Shown piece by piece: positions 1 to 4,829 of a stretch of 5,204 nucleotides of DNA. How positions within the stretch are numbered: position 1 is the stretch's first letter; each line of letters starts with the position of its first letter. The translations under genes were made by a program, and so were the position numbers. Below the pieces are notes generated by a model. It did not search any database and was not told the DNA's origin. It saw only the letters and a list, made by a program, of their open reading frames with translations. This DNA is from Coriobacteriales bacterium (GTDB taxonomy: Bacteria > Actinomycetota > Coriobacteriia > Coriobacteriales > UBA8131): contig JAISJA010000085.1 in NCBI GenBank assembly GCA_031261765.1, forward strand, positions 1-5,204. Direction: 5' to 3'.

Positions 1-38
1 AACAGCGCAGGTTCTTGCGCAACGCGGTATAAAGCCGT

Positions 39-1103
39 TTAGGCGCCCAGAAGGAGCTCGGCGATCTGCACGGCGTTAAGCGCCGCCCCCTTGCGCAGCT
101 GGTCTGCCACGCACCAGAACGCAAGGCCGTTATCCACGGAATAATCTTTGCGCATACGTCCCACATAAACGTCATCTGTGCCTGCCAAAAGCCCCGGCAT
201 GGGGTAGGTCTGTGTCGCCGGGTCGTCCATGACGGTAATGCCGGGCGCCGCGTTCAGCGCCGCGTATGCGCCGTCTACGCTAACGTCAGACGCGAACTCC
301 ACGTTTATGCTCTCCGCGTGGCAACGCAGTACCGGCACGCGAACACACGTCATGGCAAGCCGTAAGTCGTCTGCGTGCATTATCTTGCGCGTCTCGACGA
401 TCATCTTCCACTCCTCTTTAGTGGAACCGTCAAAACCGCCGCCGTCATATTCGTCATCCAAAAAGACGTCTATCTGCGGTATACAATTGAACGCTATCTG
501 GTGTGAGAACTTCTCTATGGTAAGCGCGTCGCCGTCCAGGAACTGCTGCGACTGCGTATAAAGCTCGTCCATGGCCTTCGCACCGGCGCCACTGGCAGCC
601 TGGTACGTCGACACGACCACGCGGCGCATCGGCGCCAGTTTCGCCAACGCGTTAAGCACCACGACCATTTGTATGGTCGAGCAATTGGGGTTAGCGATCA
701 CACCGTTGTGCTTAGCGGCGTCTTCGGGATTCACCTCGGGCACGACAAGCGGCACGCCTGCCTCCATGCGGAACGCCGACGAATTGTCTATCATGACAGC
801 CCCCGCTGAAACGACGTCATCGCGATACTGCTCTGACACGCCTGCTCCTGCCGAGAAAAGCGCGATGTCGACGCCTTCGAACGCCTTGGGGCACATCTCC
901 TCTACCGTCACGTAGCTATGGCCGTCGCTATACGTGCCGGTAGCGCCGCTGCCGTTATAGTCTATGCGTTTGCCGGCGCTACGCTTACTGGCGAGCGCTT
1001 TCACGCGGCCGGCCGGGAAGTTGCGCTGCTCCAGTACAAGGAGCATCTCGCGCCCAACGGCTCCGGTCGCACCGCAAACCGCTACGACAGGTTCTTTGTT
1101 CAT
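39..1103 (-). CDS. asd: Aspartate-semialdehyde dehydrogenase
   Basis: Cytosolic enzyme that reduces beta-aspartyl phosphate with NADPH to aspartate semialdehyde, the branch point to lysine/diaminopimelate, threonine and methionine. The sequence shows an N-terminal Rossmann nucleotide loop GATGAVG (residues 11-17), NSSAFRM (107-113), VPEVN (121-125), the active-site motif NPNCS with catalytic Cys141, STYQAASGAG (165-174), RVPV (255-258) followed by probable catalytic His262, and a C-terminal helix with WCVADQLRKGAALNAVQIAE. At 354 residues it is slightly longer than the usual 330-345. The surplus appears to be a Gly/Asp-rich insertion around 217-229, just before the EEWKM segment. The start is fixed by GGAGG (1111-1115) seven bases upstream and by the glycine loop near the N terminus. 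It lies downstream of purC-purE on the same strand, separated by a 104-bp palindromic element. Whether it is co-transcribed or has its own promoter cannot be told. Identification is secure. Confidence 0.97.
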   Translation of the reverse strand: MNKEPVVAVCGATGAVGREMLLVLEQRNFPAGRVKALASKRSAGKRIDYNGSGATGTYSDGHSYVTVEEMCPKAFEGVDIALFSAGAGVSEQYRDDVVSAGAVMIDNSSAFRMEAGVPLVVPEVNPEDAAKHNGVIANPNCSTIQMVVVLNALAKLAPMRRVVVSTYQAASGAGAKAMDELYTQSQQFLDGDALTIEKFSHQIAFNCIPQIDVFLDDEYDGGGFDGSTKEEWKMIVETRKIMHADDLRLAMTCVRVPVLRCHAESINVEFASDVSVDGAYAALNAAPGITVMDDPATQTYPMPGLLAGTDDVYVGRMRKDYSVDNGLAFWCVADQLRKGAALNAVQIAELLLGA

Positions 1104-1110
1104 AGTACGT

Positions 1111-1115
1111 CCTCC
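1111..1115 (-). promoter_or_regulatory. Ribosome binding site of asd
   Basis: GGAGG read on the minus strand, seven bases before the ATG at 1103. It is a textbook Shine-Dalgarno sequence and supports the chosen asd start. It lies outside the neighbouring palindromic element. Confidence 0.8.
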
Positions 1116-1134
1116 ATATACATAACATAATTCG

Positions 1135-1238
1135 TAAATGCCGAGAATTAATTGTATTTCGCGCGAGAACCGACCGTAGTTGGCTCATGATCAATGAGGA
1201 AGGTTCGCAACGCGAAAGACTTTAATTCTCGGCATTTA
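1135..1238. repeat. 104-bp palindromic element with 17-bp terminal inverted repeats (MITE-like)
   Basis: Bases 1135-1151 (TAAATGCCGAGAATTAA) are the exact reverse complement of 1222-1238. Inside them further complementary blocks are nested in order: 1157-1163 with 1211-1217 (TTTCGCG/CGCGAAA), 1167-1171 with 1202-1206 (GAACC/GGTTC), and 1184-1188 with 1194-1198 (CTCAT/ATGAG). The whole element can therefore fold into one long interrupted hairpin. The outermost bases are TA on both sides, as expected for a miniature element of the IS630/mariner type inserted at a TA dinucleotide; that origin is inference. It fills most of the purE-asd gap, and the right arm contains the purE stop codon (1236-1238). 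No T-run follows either arm, so it is not a standard intrinsic terminator, though a stem this long could protect or attenuate the purE transcript. A TACAAT box on the minus strand (1156-1151) could act as a -10 for asd, but no matching -35 was found. Confidence 0.85.
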
Positions 1239-1691
1239 AGCCGCCATCTGGGCTTTGTAGTCGACAATCGCCTGCCTGCAAGCGTCGTCTCCGGTGCCTA
1301 TTATCTGCGTCGCCAGTATGGCGGCGTTCTTCGCGCCGTTTATAGCGACCGTAGCTACAGGCACTCCGGTTGGCATCTGCACCATGGACAAAAGCGAGTC
1401 CAACCCGCCAAGGTCGCTCGTGCGCATGGGCACGGCTATTACCGGAAGCGGCGTATAGGCCGCAACGACTCCGCCAAGGTGCGCGGCCTTGCCCGCGGCG
1501 GCGATTATAACCTTCATGCCACGGTCCGCGGCGCCACCGGCCCATTCGTGTACTTTGTCAGGGTTACGGTGCGCGCTGGCTATTATAGTCTCATGCGACA
1601 CGCCCAGCGCGTCAAGCTGTTCCTCGCACGCCTTCATAGTGTCATAGTCGCTCTTGGACCCCATTATTATCCCGACAAGTGGTTCGGCCAT
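1236..1691 (-). CDS. purE: N5-carboxyaminoimidazole ribonucleotide mutase (PurE, class I)
   Basis: Catalyses conversion of N5-CAIR to CAIR in de novo purine synthesis, in the cytoplasm; the family forms octamers. Visible motifs are GSKSD (11-15), which binds the substrate phosphate and ribose, SAHRNP (39-44) with catalytic His41 (SAHRTP in many homologues), [11 protein letters not shown] (64-74), and SLLSMVQMP...[10 protein letters not shown] (99-118). The last motif marks class I enzymes rather than the class II AIR carboxylases. Compared with the E. coli motif GGAAHLPG, this protein has Lys68 and Gly73 in place of Gly and Pro; I believe this is a subgroup variant rather than damage. The length of 151 is close to the family norm of about 160. 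The start overlaps the purC stop by one base (TAATG), with GAGG seven bases upstream, so translation is probably coupled. The usual partner purK is not in the window. The stop codon lies in the arm of the palindromic element. Confidence 0.96.
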   Translation of the reverse strand: MAEPLVGIIMGSKSDYDTMKACEEQLDALGVSHETIIASAHRNPDKVHEWAGGAADRGMKVIIAAAGKAAHLGGVVAAYTPLPVIAVPMRTSDLGGLDSLLSMVQMPTGVPVATVAINGAKNAAILATQIIGTGDDACRQAIVDYKAQMAA

Positions 1692-2560
1692 TAGAATTCC
1701 TCTCCCGTTATCATCTCATATGCCTGTATGTATTTATCGGAGGTCGCCTTTATAACGTCTTGCGGTAGACGCGGCGGCGTGCCCGTACGGTCCCAGTTAG
1801 CGTCAAGCCAATCGCGCACGAACTGTTTGTCAAAACTGGGTTGGCTTTTGCCGGGCTCATATATGTCGGCAGGCCAGAAACGCGAAGAGTCAGGCGTGAG
1901 TACTTCGTCTGCGAGCACTATCTTGCCGTCTATACGACCGAACTCGAATTTCGTGTCGGCTATTATGATGCCCTTGGTGCTAGCATATTCACTTGCTATC
2001 GTATATATGTTTATCGTCGCGTCGCGCAGGGCTCCGGCGTCATCTTCTCCAAGCATCTCAGCCGAGCGCTCATAGCTTATGTTCTCGTCATGACCGCCAA
2101 CCTCGGCCTTAGTGGACGGCGTGTATATAGGCGCGTCAAGCTTGCTGGAGTTCACAAGGCCGGCTGGTAGGGGCGCTCCGCACACCGTGCCGCTCTTCTC
2201 GTATTCCTTAAGGCCGCTGCCGGCAAGATAGCCACGCACGATGCACTCTATTGGGAACATCTGCGCTTTGCGCACCAACATGAAACGCCCCTTAAGCTCG
2301 TCCGCATACGGTTTGAACTCATCGGGAAGGTCAGCTACGTCGGCCGATATAAGATGGTTGGCCGTAACGTCCTTTAAAAGGTCGAACCAGAACAACGACA
2401 AGCGCGTTAGCACCTCTCCTTTGTGCGGTATCGTGTCCTCAAGTATGTAGTCGAATGCCGATATACGGTCACTTGCCACGAACAGCATGCGGTCGCCCAA
2501 ATCGTAAAGGTCGCGCACCTTGCCCTGCGACGTAGGTTTGATATTGTCTGATAAAGCCAT
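1691..2560 (-). CDS. purC: Phosphoribosylaminoimidazole-succinocarboxamide (SAICAR) synthase
   Basis: Ligates aspartate to CAIR with ATP to make SAICAR, the step after PurE. Motifs read in order: GKVRDLYD (13-20, ATP-binding N-terminal strand), SDRISAFD (30-37), [18 protein letters not shown] (103-120), the substrate loop around [19 protein letters not shown] (144-162), [11 protein letters not shown] (198-208) and [15 protein letters not shown] (216-230). The 289-residue length fits the long form of the family (about 290-300), as in yeast ADE1 and many actinomycetes, not the roughly 240-residue E. coli form. The start has AAGGA five bases upstream and a consensus-like promoter about 35 bases further out. 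It is first in a minus-strand unit with purE and possibly asd. No PurR-like operator or purine riboswitch is evident in the short leader of about 28 bases. Confidence 0.97.
   Translation of the reverse strand: MALSDNIKPTSQGKVRDLYDLGDRMLFVASDRISAFDYILEDTIPHKGEVLTRLSLFWFDLLKDVTANHLISADVADLPDEFKPYADELKGRFMLVRKAQMFPIECIVRGYLAGSGLKEYEKSGTVCGAPLPAGLVNSSKLDAPIYTPSTKAEVGGHDENISYERSAEMLGEDDAGALRDATINIYTIASEYASTKGIIIADTKFEFGRIDGKIVLADEVLTPDSSRFWPADIYEPGKSQPSFDKQFVRDWLDANWDRTGTPPRLPQDVIKATSDKYIQAYEMITGEEF
1699..1702 (-). promoter_or_regulatory. Ribosome binding site of purE inside the end of purC
   Basis: GAGG on the minus strand, seven bases before the purE ATG at 1691, lying within the last codons of purC. 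It supports the purE start that overlaps the purC stop as TAATG, an arrangement typical of translationally coupled operon genes. Confidence 0.65.
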
Positions 2561-2565
2561 TGCGT

Positions 2566-2570
2566 TCCTT
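2566..2570 (-). promoter_or_regulatory. Ribosome binding site of purC
   Basis: AAGGA on the minus strand, five bases before the purC ATG at 2560, within the purine-rich stretch GGGAAGGAACGC. It supports the purC start. Confidence 0.7.
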
Positions 2571-2594
2571 CCCTATTTTCCTAAAGTCATAGAT

Positions 2595-2623
2595 AATATA
2601 CTAGCATTTTCGTGCTGTGTCAC
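2595..2623 (-). promoter_or_regulatory. Probable sigma-70-type promoter of purC-purE
   Basis: On the minus strand a -35 box GTGACA (2623-2618, five of six matches to TTGACA) is followed by a 17-bp spacer (2617-2601) and a -10 box TATATT (2600-2595, five of six matches to TATAAT). Transcription would begin near 2588, giving a leader of about 28 bases to the purC ATG. Spacing and both boxes fit well, and the region is locally AT-rich between GC-richer flanks. The spacer contains CTAGCATTTTCGTGCTG; no obvious operator palindrome was found. Confidence 0.7.
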
Positions 2624-2687
2624 CGTGCAGTCCACTACGGTTCCTGACGCCGCCGCGTAGCATGCGGCCGATTCACCGGTTTCACCA

Positions 2688-2712
2688 AACATCGTATGCG
2701 TCATACGATGTT
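2688..2712. terminator. Perfect 11-bp hairpin downstream of the Tat lipoprotein gene
   Basis: AACATCGTATG (2688-2698) and CATACGATGTT (2702-2712) are exact reverse complements around a 3-base loop, 18 bases past the stop codon of the minus-strand lipoprotein gene. The position and compact stem suggest a transcription terminator or 3' end stabiliser for that gene. Read on the minus strand, the stem ends in GTT followed by TTGGTG, so the T-tract is poor and rho-independent function is uncertain. A second weak stem, GCCGC/GCGGC around GTAGCAT, lies farther downstream on that strand. The stretch 2624-2687 otherwise shows nothing recognisable. Confidence 0.5.
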
Positions 2713-2729
2713 AATAGCGTTGCGCGGCG

Positions 2730-4046
2730 TCATACGGCGTCGTAAACACGAACCTGTACGCCGGACGTGTTGTTAACCTGGTCCACTATGGGACTGTAGA
2801 TGACAAGTCGCTTCTGCGTGCCGGCACCTGCCAGAAAATCGCCGGCCGCGCTCACGTTGTCGGGGTTATCTATGCTGTAATACGCACCCGCTGAATTGTC
2901 CAGGCCTATGACGGTCTTCGTGGCGCGCATGTCTATGCAATTGCCGAACATGACGGCCGGCCCCACGGGCGCTTTGTTAGTGTATAGATAATTACCGCCG
3001 TTAAGCTGGTCATACGTGCCATAGTTACCTATGCCGTCAACGTCGGTGTAATTGCTGGCCACGCTGAACACGAAACTGCCTCCCGCGCCCTGCGCAGCGG
3101 CGCTTTGCGATGTGGCGCTACCGCTACCGCCGCCGCTACCAGCGCCCAGCATATAAACGGCCTCACTTACCTGCAAAGAGGCAGGCAGTATGGCTATCTC
3201 GTGTACCTTATCGTCACCCACCGATATAGCGGTAAGCTGGTACAGCGTGGTTTTCGTGTCAACGCGCGGCACTATCGTTATATAGTTATCGCTAGCTTGT
3301 GGATTTGTTAGCATGCGACCATGCGATGTATATACTATGCGAGCGTTTGACGCGGAAGCGCCCGACGCGCTCATATCGACGGCTTTAAGGACGGAGTCCG
3401 TACTTGACGCGTTGCCTGTTGCAGTAGGCATGACCGTCCAGTATACGTTGGAAGCGCTTATGGCTATCATGGGCGGGTCATAGTTACCGTCCCCGCTGTC
3501 CAGTTGCACGGTGCTGCCCAAAGTCACGCCGTCTAACGTCGCGGCGTATACGTTCCACGTACCGGTTAGCAACGCACATTCCACCCATATGATCGCGTTG
3601 TCGCTTGCACGCGCGTCGTATATGACGTTGCCGTCTTGCGTTGTCTTAGGAGAGGCTAACACCGTTGTAGTCTGGCCGGTATAAAGGCTCATTAACGCGA
3701 CTTGTGTAAGAACCGGGCCGGTAGTCGTGGGCACCAGCGCAAGCACGTAGTTGCTGCTGTCCTGGTACACCAAGCTGCCGTACGGCAAACTGTACGTAGA
3801 CGTGAGCGACGCATACGTGCCGGAATCCACCTGGTTCAGCGCCGAGGCCTGTACTATCTGTGAATCGGATGCCTGCAGTTGCACCACGTTGGCGTTTGGG
3901 AACGCGGCGCCCACAGACGACAGTACGCCGCCGGAGCCGGAAGAAGACGAGCAGCCTTCAAGTAAGACCGCGCCACCTACCACGGCTACGGCCGTGCCAA
4001 ACGCGCCCGTTATGAACTGCCTACGTGTAATCAAACGGTGTTCCAT
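2730..4046 (-). CDS. Tat-exported lipoprotein, probable beta-propeller
   Basis: A 438-residue protein of unknown specific function. The N terminus has a twin-arginine signal, TRRQFI (residues 7-12), a hydrophobic stretch rich in Ala/Val/Gly (14-29), and a lipobox-like LEGC with candidate lipid-modified Cys32, followed by a Ser/Gly spacer. This predicts folded export and anchoring to the outer face of the membrane. The mature part has recurring strand-like segments carrying ASD/ASN motifs: ASDSQIV (59-65), ASDNAIIWV (147-155), ASNVYWTV (198-205), ASDNYITIV (251-259). This suggests WD/TolB-like propeller blades, which is inference. Residues 301-323 are a Gly/Ser/Ala/Gln-rich linker. No catalytic motif was seen. 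The start at 4046 is chosen because it places RR at positions 8-9. An ATG at 4133 would add 29 residues, run into the divergent kinase gene and bury the signal. There is no Shine-Dalgarno sequence upstream. The gene is divergent from the cytidylate-kinase-like gene, with 24 bp between starts. Confidence 0.85.
   Translation of the reverse strand: MEHRLITRRQFITGAFGTAVAVVGGAVLLEGCSSSSGSGGVLSSVGAAFPNANVVQLQASDSQIVQASALNQVDSGTYASLTSTYSLPYGSLVYQDSSNYVLALVPTTTGPVLTQVALMSLYTGQTTTVLASPKTTQDGNVIYDARASDNAIIWVECALLTGTWNVYAATLDGVTLGSTVQLDSGDGNYDPPMIAISASNVYWTVMPTATGNASSTDSVLKAVDMSASGASASNARIVYTSHGRMLTNPQASDNYITIVPRVDTKTTLYQLTAISVGDDKVHEIAILPASLQVSEAVYMLGAGSGGGSGSATSQSAAAQGAGGSFVFSVASNYTDVDGIGNYGTYDQLNGGNYLYTNKAPVGPAVMFGNCIDMRATKTVIGLDNSAGAYYSIDNPDNVSAAGDFLAGAGTQKRLVIYSPIVDQVNNTSGVQVRVYDAV
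3078..3146 (-). other. Gly/Ser/Ala-rich low-complexity linker within the lipoprotein
   Basis: Residues 301-323 of the lipoprotein begin GAGSGGGSGS and end in an Ala/Gln/Gly run. The composition contrasts with the strand-rich sequence on both sides, so it probably forms a flexible loop between propeller blades. The length may vary between strains, as simple codon repeats of this sort tend to do. Confidence 0.6.
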
Positions 4047-4070
4047 ATATTTTATGATACAGTAATAAGT
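4047..4070. promoter_or_regulatory. 24-bp divergent start region with overlapping -10-like boxes
   Basis: Only 24 bp separate the two divergent ATG codons. On the plus strand TATGAT (4053-4058) would place transcription start near 4065, six bases before the kinase ATG. On the minus strand TATCAT (4059-4054), which shares five base pairs with it, would place the start at about 4047, so the lipoprotein mRNA would be leaderless. Neither side has a Shine-Dalgarno sequence. A perfect TATAAT also exists on the minus strand at 4088-4083, inside the kinase gene, and could instead give a leader of about 30 bases. No convincing -35 box was found for any of these, so the exact promoters are uncertain. 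The two genes probably compete for or share polymerase binding here. Confidence 0.45.
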
Positions 4071-4703
4071 ATGACAAAACAGATTATAACCATAAGCCGC
4101 CAATATGGATCCGGCGGTCGAGAAGTAGGACACCGCGTGGCAGACCAGCTTGGGTATGCCTATTACGATAAGAAACTCATACAGCGCATAGCGAAACTTG
4201 GGGACGTTGACGTAGATTTCGTGAACGCTAACGGCGAGGGCCTTATGGGTAAGCTCTCGACCATACTTTCACATTTGGGCGCCGAGGGCAACGACGAAGG
4301 CTCACTTCCCCTGCCGGACAGACTCTTCCTCATAGAGTCCCGTACGGTTAAGCAGATAGCCAACGAAGGCCCGTGCGTGATCATAGGGCACTGCGCAGAC
4401 CACTTCTTAGAGGACCGCGATGACGTGTTGAACGTCTTCATATACGCCGGCTGGGACTCGCGCGTACAGCGCGTCATGAAGCGCAACGACTTGAACGAAC
4501 CTGACTCCATACACAGGATAAAGCGCATAGACAGGAACCGCAAGTCGTTCTATGAGCAATATACGGATCGCCACTGGGGACAATCCACCAACTATGACAT
4601 ATCGCTTTCAAGCTCGTGTTTTGGCATAGAAGACGCGGCTACCATAATCTCGCACATAGCGAAGAACATCTACCTTCCGTACCGTCATCCCGGTATCCCA
4701 TAA
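4071..4703 (+). CDS. Cytidylate-kinase-like P-loop protein (Cytidylate_kin2 family)
   Basis: A 210-residue cytosolic protein resembling the AAK26/cytidylate kinase-like family. The N terminus ITISRQYGSGGREVG (6-20) is the family's nucleotide-binding loop. It lacks the Lys-Ser/Thr ending of a classic Walker A, which is usual for this family. GPCVIIGHCADHFL (100-113) corresponds to the central substrate-binding strand and helix, and VFIYA (122-126) to the next strand. RIKRIDRNRKSFYEQYTDRHWG (149-170), with several Arg/Lys, corresponds to the lid and phosphate-contact region, and NYDISLSSSCFG (174-185) to the final strand. The true CMP kinase is a separate gene (cmk) in most genomes, so the substrate here is unknown. 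The start at 4071 puts the P-loop at the expected place; an earlier ATG at 4038 would overlap the divergent gene. There is no Shine-Dalgarno sequence. The last six residues, RHPGIP, are encoded by repeat-like DNA (4683-4700) and are probably not ancestral. Confidence 0.88.
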   Translation: MTKQIITISRQYGSGGREVGHRVADQLGYAYYDKKLIQRIAKLGDVDVDFVNANGEGLMGKLSTILSHLGAEGNDEGSLPLPDRLFLIESRTVKQIANEGPCVIIGHCADHFLEDRDDVLNVFIYAGWDSRVQRVMKRNDLNEPDSIHRIKRIDRNRKSFYEQYTDRHWGQSTNYDISLSSSCFGIEDAATIISHIAKNIYLPYRHPGIP

Positions 4704-4714
4704 CGTCATCCCGG
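4683..4714 (+). repeat. 11-bp direct repeat joining the kinase 3' end to the palindromic element
   Basis: CGTCATCCCGG occurs at 4683-4693 and again at 4704-4714, a 21-bp period. The first copy continues as TATCCCA and then TAA, giving the kinase's final codons and stop. The second opens the full palindromic element. This looks like a partial or duplicated repeat end lying in the reading frame. Confidence 0.75.
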
Positions 4715-4803
4715 GCTTGACCCGGGATCCATTGGATTGCGGGTCACGCGTTTGCTTAACGGCGTTGCGATGCAACGCCTGCAAACACGGCCCGCAATGA
4801 CGT
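4703..4803. repeat. About 101-bp palindromic (REP/RPE-like) intergenic element
   Basis: The ends are inverted: ACGTCAT (4703-4709) and ATGACGT (4797-4803). Inside lie a GC hairpin ATCCCGGG-cttga-CCCGGGAT (4708-4728) and a second, larger structure. The latter pairs ATTGCGGG (4736-4743) with CCCGCAAT (4791-4798), GTTTGC (4750-4755) with GCAAAC (4781-4786), and GGCGTTGC (4761-4768) with GCAACGCC (4772-4779) around a 3-base loop. The opening motif is familiar to me from dispersed palindromic repeats of alphaproteobacteria and Rickettsia/Wolbachia; that is recall, not a search. It lies between the convergent kinase and dnaE genes and could act as a bidirectional transcription barrier or mRNA 3' end, although no T-tract follows. 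Confidence 0.85.
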
Positions 4804-4829
4804 AAGAGTAACGTTGCCTAGAGTGTGCT

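Noticed and set aside
5..20. GCGCA/TGCGC hairpin downstream of asd as a terminator
   Set aside because: The stem is only five base pairs with no T-tract on the minus strand, and the region is cut by the window edge.
1104..1235. Lysine riboswitch upstream of asd
   Set aside because: The gap is shorter than a lysine riboswitch, and its sequence is accounted for by one nested palindrome; no L-box conserved blocks were seen.
1194..1694. 166-residue plus-strand open frame opposite purE
   Set aside because: It lies antisense to a clear purE with all family motifs, is basic and Tyr/Arg-rich with no recognisable domain, and has no ribosome site; it is a shadow frame.
4038..4070. Upstream extension of the kinase to an ATG at 4038
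   Set aside because: It would overlap the lipoprotein start and add residues before the family's standard N-terminal strand.
4047..4133. Upstream extension of the lipoprotein to an ATG at 4133
   Set aside because: It would overlap the kinase gene and put 29 residues in front of a normal twin-arginine signal.
4163..4543. 126-residue minus-strand open frame inside the kinase gene
   Set aside because: It is antisense to a recognised protein, rich in Ser/Arg/Met with no domain, and has no supporting start signals.
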